The notes under the pieces: generated by a model
What the model was told of the DNA's origin: nothing
Seen by the model: the letters and a program-made list of their open reading frames with translations, nothing else
Database searches by the model: none
In this document: positions 1 through 10,879 of the stretch, piece after piece
Layout of the letters: the number at the start of each line of letters is the position of its first letter
Position numbering within the stretch: position 1 is the first letter of the stretch
From: Patiria pectinifera
Lineage: Eukaryota; Echinodermata; Asteroidea; Valvatida; Asterinidae
Direction: 5' to 3'
Length of the DNA stretch: 64,000 nt
NCBI GenBank assembly: GCA_029964075.1
Contig: CM057150.1
Location: 1,736,001 to 1,800,000 of the forward strand
Program-made: the position numbers and the translations under genes

Positions 1-500
1 TTGTCAGGGATGATCAAGGATAGTCTGTGTTGTGATCTTGGAAACTGATCGAGGATGGTACGGTGAGGAAGAGGACCATTCAGGTTAACAAAAGCCAGGT
101 CCGGGTTGGAGGTGGGTGTTCCAACGGCCAGAGTGAAAGCTGCCAGGCTGCTTAGAGTTATAGAGGAGGTAGATGCCAGTAGCTGAGGCCCACTCTTCCA
201 GGGTAGTACCATCTTGATTGGTTGAGCGGTATCCCCATGTTGTGCTATGACAGTTGAAATCTGGATATTACTCTCAGTGTATGCTGCCAAGGTGTAACCT
301 AGGACCTTCAGGAGGGAGGAGTTGCTGACATGGGTCTCTTAGAGGAGGATAACACTGACTTTGTGGTTTTGTGTCAGGTGCTGACATTAATCTTGGCCTT
401 TGTTAGGCCTTCCACATTCCACTGCAAAAGGGAGATGCCGTCCCGTACGACACTTGTAAGTGACCGCCCTGAAAAGGGCGCATGCTCCGGGTTGGCATCG
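1..500 (-). pseudogene. Non-LTR retrotransposon endonuclease fragment
   Basis: On the minus strand this stretch reads, with several frameshifts, like the APE-type endonuclease domain of a non-LTR retrotransposon. The domain start resembles LQWNVEGL (about 406-430), and a later block resembles NPDLAFVNL (about 82-108), which in this family precedes a run ending in PRSQHR-type residues. The endonuclease nicks target DNA before reverse transcription. No reverse transcriptase follows because the window begins here. The frame is broken, so this is a fossil lying upstream of the first visible Ig exon. Confidence 0.55.
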
Positions 501-2279
501 AGCTGCGGTGGCTGAGGTTTGCATTGAGGATGTACTTGCTTGACGTTACGGGAAATAGCTGTAGATTGATTGTGCTTCTGCTATCTCTGTTGTTGTCGTT
601 CGCCTGACAGAAGTCAGTTGACAGGGCTCACCACGTGGAGGTCGACAACTTGAACCTTGCTTAAGTCCCTGTCACACATTTCTTGAAAATGTACCAAATA
701 CGTAGGAAATATGGCGCCAAATTCAAATTTCTGCGATTTCGTCCCGAATACTACGACTCCAAAACGACCTCGAACCGAATGATACGACTTCGCTACGACT
801 TTGATCCATTCATTTTAATTTTTTTTCATGACTGAGTCCCGATCTCGTTACGACATAACCGACAGAGTACTGACAGAGTAGCGACACAACCGATTGACTA
901 CCTACGCAAAAGACTGAGAACCGTTGCCGAAACGACTCCGAAACGATAGAGTTACGTCATCTTCGGAATCTGTCGTCTTAATGATCGTCTCAAAGTCGGC
1001 TAAAACAATTGGCCGACCATGTACGACCACTGCCCATCTCGTACCAACTACTGCAATTTTGTTACGACTTCGTTACGACTTCGTTACGACACGACCGTTT
1101 GTTTACAGACAGAGAACAGACTTTGATCCGTTTTGGATTCCGATTCCGGGTAAATCAGACCCAAGAGAGTTTAGATGGACCTGGCTCCGAAGTTATCTTT
1201 CAAAGCAATAGTAATTACTACCTTGCAAAGTCTATACAGCAGATGCTGATCCCAACTTAAGTCTTCTACAACTTAAGAGACATAGAAAATGAGGAATTCA
1301 TATTGGTTTCAAAGAGCGTTCAGAGCTGTAGTTCTGTACTATGTTTAACATGCATGCATATTCTGCCAACGCAGCAGTTTACAACAAGATAAGGAACATT
1401 TCAATGAGATTGATGTCATCCACGCGCCAGCCAACTCCGATATTACAGTTATTCTCACCAGCACCAACTATGTTTTTTTGTCCTGTAAGTTAGGAACCTG
1501 TAGCTTGCCATCGCAAAATTGACTCCATTTCCTGACTTTAGGGGTACATGATGAATATAATGACTACCAGGCTCTGCAATAATCACATACTGTTTTTCTG
1601 TTATTGTGCTTGGGTAGAGTTCTTAACGAACCTTCTGTTGATAAAGGGTAACATATCGTTTTCAATCGAAGGTCACATCTCGTTCTCAGTCAAAGTTAAT
1701 ACTACAGTTCCTCTCAATCGGATTTATCTGCTTAATTTGGATCATATTGTCGATTATTCTTTTACCTTACAAATTTGCGAGAATCAGCTCATTGCCATCT
1801 TGTGATCTTTCGATGCTAGCTTAAAGTTAAGACAAAACAGGATATTGTTTTGCTAAATTATATACTATGCAACAATATCTGCTCCAGAATAATTTTCTTT
1901 GGTTCAAGGTAACAATTTACAACAGTATGTGAATAACATCAATTAGAAGAACTTGTTCAGAACACTTTCTAAAGTTAGTCGTGTCCAAAAACAAAACAAA
2001 TAAAAACCGGATAAAGCATATCAGAGAAGAAACTGGAACAGAAAACCATATAAGTCTTAAGGACATCATTTGGCCTATTCAGAACTTGATTTTCAAACAT
2101 TTTTGAAATTCACTACAACACCCTGATGCGGATTTTCGGTAACTTTCTGAATATGGTAAATATTATATTTTATCAAGCAGAAGGAAGCCTTCCCATCACT
2201 TATGGTTGAAACATTCAGGTCAATGATTTGTCTATGCCCAAAATTATAGCTTGGACATAATGTTCACTTTTACTTTCAG
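501..2279. other. Non-coding stretch, no gene seen
   Basis: No coding exon is supported here. From about 690 to 1130 the DNA is made of degenerate short words of the TACGACTT/CGTTACGAC type, with a clean piece at 1061-1090. The rest is AT-rich unique-looking sequence and probably lies in an intron of the Ig gene or just upstream of it. Confidence 0.5.
1061..1090. repeat. 11-bp short tandem repeat
   Basis: The word GTTACGACTTC occurs nearly three times in tandem. Related degenerate words surround it between about 720 and 1130. Confidence 0.7.
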
Positions 2280-2639
2280 TTGCATCTGTTGAGACACTAC
2301 CCGCTATCGCAGGAGAGCCCTGGGTGGATATCAACCAAGCAACAACATTGACCTGTCTACCGAGTCAAGGGACTCTACGTGATTTCCAATGGAGAAAATA
2401 TTCTCTGACTGAACAATCTTGTGTTTCCTCATCATGCCAAATTATCGTGCGATTTGAATCTGGCACTGTAGGTTGGGATGATTCAGTAGATCCAAACCGT
2501 TTTAGTTTTGATGAAACTCAAAGTGATTTTCCTCTAACCATCAAATCAGTGACATTAGCAGATGAAAGTAACTATAATTGCTTTACCTTTGTTTCCGGAG
2601 AAGGAGGACAATCTAACTCAACAGCAATGCGAGTAAGAG
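2280..2639 (+). CDS. Ig-domain exon 1 of an Ig-superfamily adhesion gene
   Basis: This exon encodes one Ig-like domain. The cysteine of strand B sits in LTCLPS, the core tryptophan in FQWRK, and the strand F cysteine in the DESNYNC motif. The acceptor is a pyrimidine stretch ending TTTCAG at 2279, and the preferred donor is AGAG|GTAAGG after 2639. Both borders are phase 1, as is usual for Ig exons. A second possible donor (CGA|GTAAGA, after 2632) would break the phase match. It is the first of eight same-strand exons with the same phase. The protein is probably extracellular, but no signal peptide is visible here. Confidence 0.8.
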
Positions 2640-3678
2640 GTAAGGGATACAGCCATTTCTCTTAAATAACGCCATGTAGTGTTAACAATCCTCCGCATTT
2701 TTTTTTTTTTAAGGTTTATGAATGTAAAGCGTCCCCGCCTGCTACCTTTTTGGCGACCGCTTGGATTAAAAAAAAGCCCCCCCCCCCAAAAAGCAAAAAG
2801 TGTCCACCGATCCATTATAAGTTCGAATACTTGCAAGTCGGAACTTCTAATTCTAGACTCTATCGGTCACTTCCCACATCATGCAGTCGACCCTGCGATC
2901 TCCAAACAAGCCTTGACGTGGACATGAATGCCCGCGCGGCAGTGGTTTTTAATTCTTAGAAAACCGTGCTAAAAAACTACTAAAACACTGTCAATATGTT
3001 TAATTCTCTTGTCCAGCATGTCTGTTTTTATGTTTTGTATCTTTAAATAGTGTAAAAACTACGCCTTCTCTTTTGAATTCAAAAACCCGGACACTACACG
3101 TTTTTTTTTTAATTGGCCTAAAATCAAGGTTTTTAAAAAAATTAAGAATCGTTGTTCATTTTAATAAAAGCGGTACTAAAAATGAAAAAAAAAAAATCAA
3201 ATCAATGCATATCTCTTAACTAGTAACAATCACGTACGTAAACATGTCATTTCGTTTATGTCAAGCTACATAAACATTTGTATTGTGACCATTGTCTAAT
3301 AGATTTTTGGGGGTCCGCGCGTAAGTCCGACGCCTCATAACTCCGACAAAATCTCATCCCCCAACCAAATAACGGCCCATACGTCGGACGTTTCATAGGT
3401 CCGACCCCTCAGAAGCCCCACGCCTCATAAGTCCGACGCCTCATAAGTCCGAAACATCATTTGTTCGTTGTCGGACCTATGAGGCGTCGGAGCTATGAGG
3501 CCGAATGCCTAAATCCAAAGCCTCAAAATCCGACGTTTCATAATTCCGAAATTTGGGACTTATGAGGCGTCGGACTTACGATACGGCCCCCAATTTCGGT
3601 ACACAGCCCTTACTGAATGAGGTTTCGCAGTATTCAGTTTGTTTGACATTGCACATGTATTCTTTTATTGTTGAACAG
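2640..3678 (+). other. Intron 1
   Basis: This interval lies between two phase-1 exons. It holds poly-T, poly-A and poly-C runs (around 2700, 2770, 3100 and 3190) and a foldback minisatellite near its end. No coding exon is seen. Confidence 0.65.
3316..3596. repeat. Foldback minisatellite of GTCCGACGCCTCATAA words
   Basis: A unit of about 17 bp containing GTCCGACGCCTCATAA occurs repeatedly, first in one orientation (about 3326-3455) and then in the opposite one (about 3475-3592). The ends mirror each other, with CGTAAGTCCGACGCC near 3322 and its complement near 3570-3590, so the block could fold into a long imperfect hairpin. It ends fewer than 90 bp before the next exon. Confidence 0.75.
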
Positions 3679-4029
3679 TGCCACCGAACTCTCTTGCAAT
3701 CACTTATCACGGTACATCATACAGCGATGGGGTGTCCTTCCCTGTTGTTGCCGGAGACAACCATTCATTCAACTGTACCACACCTGGAGTCAAGCCAGCG
3801 ACCAAGTTTACCTGGATTCTATCTGCTGGCATCACTACAGACGACCAAGGAGGATATCAGACAGATACTCCTATTAGCAGTGACAACAGGTTGACAGACA
3901 GCTCCAACACGATTACTGTAGACATCGCAGAGACCCCAGCTACTGCTCAGCTGACTTGTGTTGCTACCAACAGACAGGATGGATCAAACATTGCAGACAT
4001 TAGCATCAATGTTATTCTTCAAGTCAGAG
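3679..4029 (+). CDS. Ig-domain exon 2 of the Ig-superfamily gene
   Basis: This exon encodes the second Ig-like domain. The strand B cysteine lies in HSFNCTT, the tryptophan in KFTWIL and the strand F cysteine in AQLTCVATN. The acceptor is TTGTTGAACAG ending at 3678 and the donor is AGAG|GTAGAA after 4029. Both borders are phase 1, so joining to exon 1 keeps the frame and gives a valine-proline-proline linker start. There is no stop or frameshift. Confidence 0.82.
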
Positions 4030-5469
4030 GTAGAAAACAAATAATCAAACTTAATGTTTGTACATATTCCATTAAAATACACAAATATTCCGTCAGTGAT
4101 TAATTGGCGAAAACATTGTGCGGTCGCTAGAGCGGATCAATATTACATGACCGTTTACAATCATGGTTTTAAACAAATTTATATATAAACGAGGATTCGC
4201 TTTATTCGCTTTGCTGACTTCACTGCCTATCGGCTGCTTCGCGGTCGAGCAACTCGTGAACATACACATATACACCATTTCTTCTTCATAGTATAGCGTT
4301 GATAACTAGCATTGTGCCAGTGATTATATCCAGTTAAGTCATTAATGCAGCATGATTGTTTGATATAATCAATAGAAGTCCTTACTAACAAATACATGTG
4401 AGTTCAAGACGTGATGTCATTTAGGATGAAAGTGCAAGTGGTGTTTACAATGGAAGGTTTGTGATAACAAGTAATTGTAGCGCAATGCATTTAATAGAGG
4501 GCGCACTTTAAATCTTTACTGGTAGCCATCGGGGTGCGCGTGCACTCACCCGGGTTTAAAGGGGCACCCAGGTTATAAGCGGCCGCGCGCTCAGCTTCAC
4601 TGTCTTTCTGCTGTGGCCGTGACCCGAGCGCGGTCTCGTGTGAAGAGTTCTCGCACTGCTCTAATCTCGCGCAATCAACAAATCACCAATCATCTACAGT
4701 TGCAGTGGAGGGAGCCTCACACATTGAGTGAGTGTAATGGACAAATGATTCCTGTATCATTATCCAGATAATTAGGTAATCTCTGAGTTTATAAGGGAAG
4801 TGATTTAGTATACGATTACGTAGGCGAGGCACCTATTAAGGACAAGGGTTTGCGCAAACCAGTGTCCAGTGCCGAATTCCTCCCCCGAAATATCCCCTGT
4901 CTGTCAGCCCAGTGAGTGGAGTGAGTGCGTGATAGGGTGTTGTTTTTGGTAGTCTACTTCGGGCCTGCCCGGCCTGGCAGGAAATCTCCGCCGAAACGGA
5001 TCTGCGTACCCGACCGTTCAGGCTAGCCTGTTCGCCTCTACTCGTTGGGGCAGTCGTCCGAAGCAGTACCACTAGATAATTTTAAATTTTTAATTCTAAA
5101 AAAATTAAATTGGCCTTTTTAACGTCTGCTTCAGCCTACATGTACATGTGTGGGTGGATGGTCTAGTTTTACTTCGGGTGTAAAGTCTCTATAATGCAGC
5201 AACTCGCAACAAAGCATAAATATATTTATAAATAAATAAATATAACATAATATATATCATGCAATAAATTCAGAATATGAGCTAATCAATCTTTGGCATA
5301 TCTCTCTTCTGGACAGACTTATTTCGAATCAAGCGCGCGCTTGCGTTACGCGATTTATGTCATTGAAGTTAGTACGCGTTTACGTCACTGAAGTAAGAAC
5401 ACACCCGTATCGATGCCTGCACTTGGAGACGATTTCGCTTCTCTTATTTAGTGTACTTAGATCTAGCCT
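4030..5469. other. First part of intron 2, unassigned
   Basis: No exon is supported. From about 4530 to 5090 the DNA is GC-rich. It has a TATA-like word (GGTTATAAG near 4570) followed by a GC-rich tract, which could be a retroelement promoter or LTR remnant, but no matching second copy was found in the window. An AT-rich stretch follows at 5090-5300. Confidence 0.4.
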
Positions 5470-6783
5470 ACATATGATTATGTACTTCTATGCCATACAC
5501 AAATTGCATCTCTTGTTTACGTTAGAGTAGGGCAGTGCTTTCTGAACAATGTCCCATTTGATTTCATAGTCTTTCCCCTCGTCCTTTAAATCCCATGTTT
5601 ACTTAGCTCTGTTTGCGCCCTTTTGTCTTGGATCTGAATGACTACTTGTGGTTCGCCAGTCTCACCTTGAAGGTTGTGGATGTCAGCCCGACGTATGCCT
5701 CCTTCCTGCCTTCGCTCGTGACGGTGGCTTGGTACACGATGTTCTTGCTGAGGCACTCCCCGTTCAGCGGGCATTCGGCATTGCGGGGGCAACTACATGT
5801 TCTACCTCCGACGTCGTCCTCTTGTTTTACCTTCCGTTTGTTGATTGGCTGGATCGTTGCCTTCATGTTCGGCATGCAGCTGTGCGATAACTTGACTGTC
5901 TTCCGGTTGAGCACTTTGTGAAGCTTATGTTCCTTGGGGAAGCATTTGTCTATTATCTGAAGGAATTTCTTTCCAATGTTGGTACGTACGTTCTTGTTGT
6001 ATGGCGGGTTGTAACATGTCACCTCCCTTTTTCTAGTCCTTTTCCTTGTGTTATTGCCCGGTGTGTATGTCAACCGATACTTGTGCCCGCTTTTTTGCAG
6101 AGACTCTTGGTAGGCAGGGGCCGCTTTCTCGAATGCCTCCTTGGACGACGAGATGCTGGAGAGACGCTTGTTGATTCCCTCTGGTATCTGTTTGATGACG
6201 GCGGGTGGATGGTTTGACTGGACATGTACATAGAGATGTACATTACCTGGTTTCATGTATGGCTTGTACCCTCCCGTTCGCAGGTCTAATGTGACGTCAA
6301 GGAAGTTGACTGTTGCCTTGTTGGCTTCGATCGTTACCTTTAAGTCATTTTCCCGGACTACTTAGCATATTTCCTTTTTAATGTTTTCTATTTTCTGCGG
6401 GGGGTCTCTCTGAATACTGCCAGACCGTCGTCCCTGTATAGTCCCACTCTATTTCCGTACTTTGGTTTCAGGATCGACAACATATATGCTACAACCAGCT
6501 CGCATGACTCCGCGCCGTCGAAACTGGCCACCGTGACATCGAATTTGCCGTCTGCGTTAAGCTTTTGCCACGCTACCTGGTCGTTGAATACTACTGTCTT
6601 CTTCGCGTGGATGATGATATCTTTCTCCTTATTGCTAATGTTCTCGTAGTTTTTCGCGAACCCTAGGGCCACCAGGACAAGCTTTTCCGTTATCGAGGGG
6701 TAAACCTCCACAATGTCGAAATTTATGAAGCCCGATTCTTGCTTGTTTGGGATTTCCTTATACCAGTCCAGTGTGGCGTCAGA
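5470..6783 (-). pseudogene. Penelope-like retroelement: reverse transcriptase and GIY-YIG endonuclease
   Basis: Read on the minus strand from 6783, the sequence gives part of a Penelope-type reverse transcriptase. It includes a palm block with VEVYPSITEKL (about 6675-6710), a later catalytic block with GLYRDDGLAVF (about 6410-6445), then NFLDVTLDL and a YVHV...NHPP region. The C-terminal domain has a cysteine cluster of the CxC...CPL form and a GIY-YIG-like core with YVGLTSTTF (about 5650-5690). A frameshift near 6390, a stop near 6350 and another stop near 5640 break the frame. The N-terminal part of the reverse transcriptase is missing. The element lies in intron 2 of the Ig gene, antisense to it. 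Confidence 0.82.
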
Positions 6784-6789
6784 GATAGG

Positions 6790-6925
6790 ACATAAAAGTA
6801 AAGTGATCCTCGACAGAATCGTCGGTATAAAGTCGTAAACGCGACGGAATTCAACCTGTACACTGACGCCGTACTGGACTGGTACAAAAAAATCCTAAAC
6901 AAGCAAAACGATTTAATTGGATAGC
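6790..6925 (+). pseudogene. Inverted fragment of the Penelope-like reverse transcriptase
   Basis: On the plus strand, 6858-6915 encodes a block (TDAVLDWYK...) matching the minus-strand block at about 6722-6783 of the neighbouring Penelope-like element. The two fragments meet head to head. Penelope-like elements often sit as partial tandem or inverted copies, so this may be a second broken copy rather than a later inversion. Confidence 0.65.
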
Positions 6926-7089
6926 TCAAATCTTATGATAAAAATATATTCAAATGTGATTCCCATCTCAAAAAAATCTTAAAATAATAAATCAAATTAA
7001 CAAAAACAATCCGATCTTGTCTAGAAGTGCAAAGAAATACGTTGCAAAGTAATACAAACTTAAGTTTAAAAATTTATTTTAGAGAAAAC

Positions 7090-7715
7090 TCCCTATAGTG
7101 GAGCAGATAACATCAATTTTGATGGGGGAATCGTGCAAATGGTGATACAAGCACCACATTCGGCACAATAATTCTTTAGGGTATACTTTACAAATCTGCC
7201 CGATTGGCCACTTGAAAATCCAAGATGGCGGCCATTTTTCAAGATGGCCGCCAAAATTACCTCCATAGAACTATTTTTTTTTTCATTAAAATACTTCCAT
7301 ATGGTCGATTTGGATAATCCTGATATCAATATCTATGTATTCAGGCATGCTGGACTCATTTTTGATAGTTTCAGCAGCGTTTTTTAAAATTTTAGTAGTG
7401 GAGAATAGCAAATGTATTTAAAATAACGACAAAATCACTCAAAATACAGTATAACATTTTTAATTACAGTTTCAATCGAGTAAAGACAATACGGATATAA
7501 ATGTGCACGGAAACAATTTTTCATATTGGTAAAGAAATTGTAATTCAAATTAACATAGTAGCAAGACGCATGTACAATGTAGACCCAATACTCAACATAA
7601 TGTCCTGTGGTTTAACAACATATACTTTTCGAATATGTGGGTTATATGATCTCACAAGGACACTAATTGAATCTATCGCGCTCTATGCCATAAGTCGAGG
7701 CCATATGGCAGCTCG
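7090..7715. repeat. Dispersed repeat copy shared with 13.85-14.84 kb
   Basis: The stretch around 7100-7190 (GTGCAAATGGTGATACAAGCACC...) recurs in the same orientation at about 14700-14790. The stretch 7430-7690 (with TATAAATGTGCACGGAAA) recurs in the opposite orientation at about 13860-14140. No open protein is convincing. It is probably a piece of a non-autonomous DNA transposon family. Confidence 0.6.
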
Positions 7716-8160
7716 AGCCCGCCCAATGATCTTCGTCTAGTCCAGCATGCAGGAGCGCACCTCCTCAGCGGTGGCGAAACCGGTGGGTTTCCCATTCCAG
7801 CATATCCACAAAGGATAGACTTATTTTCCCAGCTGAGGCAGTGCCCCGTGTGATGGGCTCCGAGAGAAGATTTGGTTAGTGGCCAGCTTCAGGTGACGTG
7901 TGCAATGTCCTGTAAGCTTGAGACAGCGTTCCCTGATCTTTTTCGTCACCTTCAGCAAGCCAGCGTACGGGTCTACATTCCTCATGAGATCCTACCACGG
8001 GATGTTCAGGGGAATCAGGGCCTTACGCAGCATCCTCGTGTAACACCCATCCACACACTTCTCCATCTTAAAAGTGAGAGTCCATGGTCTCAGCTCTGTA
8101 CGGAAGTACTGCCTCTACCATTGACACAAGCAGTTACCTTACTTTGATCACTGAGTGCTG
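7715..8160 (-). pseudogene. Non-LTR retrotransposon C-terminal region
   Basis: The minus strand encodes a broken version of the C-terminal part of an RTE-type LINE polyprotein. It has a GCYTRMLR block, a later RNVDPYAGLLKVT block, a KIRERCLKLTGHC block and then LEWETHRF/WNGKPTGFATA. In this family that region follows the reverse transcriptase. Several frame changes are needed. It is probably the downstream end of the LINE whose upstream parts lie at 9.5-10.0 kb and 12.5-13.8 kb. Confidence 0.6.
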
Positions 8161-8515
8161 ATGACCACATCTTTTCCATTCTGTGGAGCACTGACCACGC
8201 CTGCCCTCTTCAGGTCTTGAGGTCCTTCTCACTGGAGCTGATCCAAGCTAAAAGGTCAGGTCAGGTCAGCTTCAATTTGGAGAGTTGTACCATCTCTCAT
8301 GCAGACAGCCGTGTCAAAGATGTTATAGGCGAGCACCTCGATCTTTTGAGAGCAATCTTTTTAGAGCATTTTTATTTAGACCAGTGTACTGCGATGTCAT
8401 CCGCAAAGTCCATGCAAGTGATCATCACATGAGATTCACACTCGATCGCAGGCTCTTGCGGGGCACCATGGTGAAACCTAGTTCCTCTTCTCTACCGTTG
8501 ATGGCCTTCTTCAGG
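8161..8515 (-). pseudogene. Second, more decayed copy of a LINE reverse transcriptase segment
   Basis: This segment is a diverged duplicate of 9480-9830. Both begin with a GCTGATGACCACA word and end with CCTTCTTCAGG. On the minus strand it corresponds to the FADDI-containing region of the reverse transcriptase and its downstream linker, here more damaged. The two copies flank a gypsy fragment, which suggests a segmental duplication or recombination rather than a simple target-site duplication. Confidence 0.6.
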
Positions 8516-8790
8516 TTTTTTTCTGACTCGCAACGAGTGGACCTCAAACTTTTTTCGTTTGAATTTTTTTCGCGTTTTGTTTTGTTACCAGAAGTTAACG
8601 CAATTGTATTAAAGTGTTACTCCTTCAACTTTACTTTACGTCCGTACGCGTTCGCCCCTTTGGCATTCTACAACGCAGGCGTACAGATTCCCCCCTGTTG
8701 GAGGCTCAAGATCGAACTCTAGGGTAAGTTTTTGACTTGTCTAGTGTTAATTGTTTGTAGCAAGCACCTACAATATTGGTGACCTATATT
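8516..8790 (+). mobile_element. Gypsy LTR fragment, copy 1
   Basis: The sequence from CTGACTCGCAACGAGTGG to the word GCACCTACAATATTGG is a copy of the LTR seen at 16078-16350 and, more diverged, at 17549-17868. A TTGGTGACC primer-binding-like word follows the end. The 5' boundary with the LINE segment is abrupt. Confidence 0.6.
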
Positions 8791-8866
8791 TGGTGACATT
8801 TTGAGCATTAAAACTGCTGTTCAAACCTCAATTTTTTCGCCCCACCATCTTCCAATTTTTAACAAC

Positions 8867-9475
8867 ATGGCGACCGGTGGAACACCAAAGACTGTTGATC
8901 AACCAGACATGCCAGAGGATAAGCCAGAAATTGGAACTTTTCCTCCAAGCTTCCAACCTTTTAGCCAGCAGATCCCCTCATTTGGTTTGCGCAAGTTGAG
9001 GCACAATTCCACACAAGGAGGACACTAACTTTGCCCACGTTTTGTTGGCGGTACAATCTGAGATAATTCAAGTCTGTGACTTGTTGATCACTCCTCCAAA
9101 GGACAACCAGTATCAAAAGCTCAAGGAAGAAATTATCCGACGAACGTCTGCCTCTGAACTAAACTGACTGCAGATTCTGCTCACCGAAGAAGAGTTGGGG
9201 GACACAAAAAGCCTTCGCAGTTATTGCGTCGCATGCGACAACTGCTCGGTGAACGTAAACTAGAGGAAGGCATTTTTGCGCATCTCTTTTTGCAACGGCT
9301 CCCATCAGCTCATCCTCGCTTCTGCCAGGGACACAGTTCCTCTGTACCAGCTTGCTTCACTTGCCGATCGCGTCCTCGATGTTTAAATCCCTCCAGTCAA
9401 CGCCTTCCTTGTCTGGGGAACTTGCTGAGCTGCATGACCAGATCTCGAAATTCACCATGGAAGTGAGCTCCATGC
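8867..9475 (+). pseudogene. Gypsy gag fragment, copy 1
   Basis: The start [18 protein letters not shown] is at 8867. It is followed, with frameshifts, by a typical Ty3/gypsy gag body: [13 protein letters not shown], then PPKDNxYQKLKEE, an RTSASEL block, LLRRMRQLLGE, and LASLADRVLDV near 9350-9380. Gag forms the retrotransposon particle. The coding part ends at about 9475, where sequence switches abruptly to the antisense LINE, so protease and pol are absent. It is a close relative of the copy at 16.46 kb. Confidence 0.72.
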
Positions 9476-9995
9476 ATGCTGATGACCACACCTTTTCCAT
9501 TCTGTGGAGCACTGACCACGCCTGTCCTCTTCAGGTCTTGAGGTCTTTCTCACTGGAGATGATCCAAGCTCCAAGGCACTTAGGTCAGCTTCAATTTTGA
9601 GAGTTGTACCATCTTTCATGCAGGCAGCCGTGTCAACGATGTTATAGGCGAGCACCTCGGTCTTTTGAGAGCAGTCTTTTGAAAACATTTTCTTTTTAGA
9701 CCAGTGCAGTGCGATGTCATCGGCAAAGTCCATGTCAGTTTTCATCACACGAGACACTCGTTCGCCGGCTCTTGCGGGGCACTATGGTGAAACCTAGCTC
9801 CTCTTCTCTACTATTGGTGACCTTCTTCAGGGCGTAGGCGTAGTCAAATACAATGATGAAGAGCATGGGGGTCAATATGTCACCCTGAATTTCCCTATCA
9901 GCATGTCAAAGATATTTCAAAGACACCACCCGTTGAAGTGACCCTGGCCCGGGTGTTTGCGTACGTCGCCCCAATGATTTGCACTAACTTATATA
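9476..9995 (-). pseudogene. Non-LTR reverse transcriptase, catalytic region
   Basis: The minus strand carries the reverse transcriptase palm. A GDILTPMLFIIVFDYA-like block lies at about 9850-9900, then the catalytic FADDIAL motif at about 9705-9735, followed by a TEVLAYNI and MKDGTTLKI region. Upstream, an ATYANTRARV block lies near 9950-9985. A frameshift separates the first blocks. The preceding portion of the same enzyme seems to lie at 12505-13765, so this LINE was probably split by a later insertion of about 2.5 kb. Confidence 0.72.
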
Positions 9996-10879
9996 CTGGG
10001 GATCTCTGTCACCATTTTCATTTTTCTCTATCTCTATCGACTTGTAGAAGTTTATTAATGGTGACCCCGGCTCAAATTATCAATGATCAAAGAAGTATCA
10101 GACAGAAAGAATTATAACCAACAGACACAATAATCTTCAGATTTTGAACAGGTATTATTTAAAAAAAATATTAATAAGGGAATAAATGTGTGCTCCGGAG
10201 GTTTTTATCACTCTGTTTAATACCACTTAGAGTCTGGGTGCTGATAATTACCCGAGCCGGAGGCGAGGATAATTATCAGCACCCAGACTCTAAGTGGTAT
10301 TAAACAGAGTGATAAATACCGACCGAGCACACATTTATTCCCATTCATAAATACCTTTTCGGTAAAAAAAGATCAAACAATTCATTCAAAAATCCTGATT
10401 TTGTTCAGCAAGTTCACTTCATGCTTTTTGAAACATCCCTCTAGCAAAATAATGGAATGTTCAGCTGGCGAGTAAGATGTTAACAACCCTTTTATGGAGA
10501 TTGACGCGCGCGTATCATGTTCTGCGCCATGTCGCGCAGAAGGCACCTGGCGTGTTGCGTTTTGAATTTAGAACTATAAAATTCTGACTCCCTGGTAGTG
10601 TTGCGCATGCCTACGTGAGGATTGTGAACGTTCAACCAATGAAACGATAAGAGGCACTGGATTTTTAGGAGTCCACATTTTATTGTGACACTGGAAAAGT
10701 GTTTAAGACCAGCTAGCCATGTCTTTATCATCCGTTTAAGACCGGCCACGTGACGGGCTCTCGACCAATAGGACTGCGTAAACTGTCTTAGGTATTTATG
10801 AATAATAATATAATAACCAAAACCTAAAGAGCATTTCGTCCAATAATTCAAACAAATGCAAGGTTAATACAACTTGCTA
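9996..10879. repeat. Hairpin-repeat family copy A
   Basis: This copy includes a strong palindrome at 10203-10316 and a flank at about 10600-10800. The flank reappears inverted at 25330-25530 (the words CGAGAGCCCGTCACGTGG and AACACTTTTCCAGTGTCAC are shared). No coding capacity is visible. It looks like a non-autonomous foldback or MITE-type element inserted, together with the CR1/L2-like LINE, into the minus-strand LINE. Confidence 0.6.
10203..10316. repeat. Inverted repeat (about 50-bp arms)
   Basis: The arms containing ATCACTCTGTTTAATACC and its complement flank a loop with CCGAGCCGGAGGCGAGG. Related palindromes occur at about 14850-14935 and 25815-25960. The central CCCGAG...GGCGAGG core is the most conserved part. 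Confidence 0.85.

Noticed and set aside
4530..5090. GC-rich, TATA-bearing stretch as a host promoter or CpG island
   Set aside because: No gene start follows and it lies within an intron. An LTR remnant is equally possible, and no partner copy was found to support it.
5613..6217. Plus-strand open frames opposite the Penelope-like element
   Set aside because: The minus strand has clear reverse transcriptase and GIY-YIG features. The plus-strand frames are shadows.
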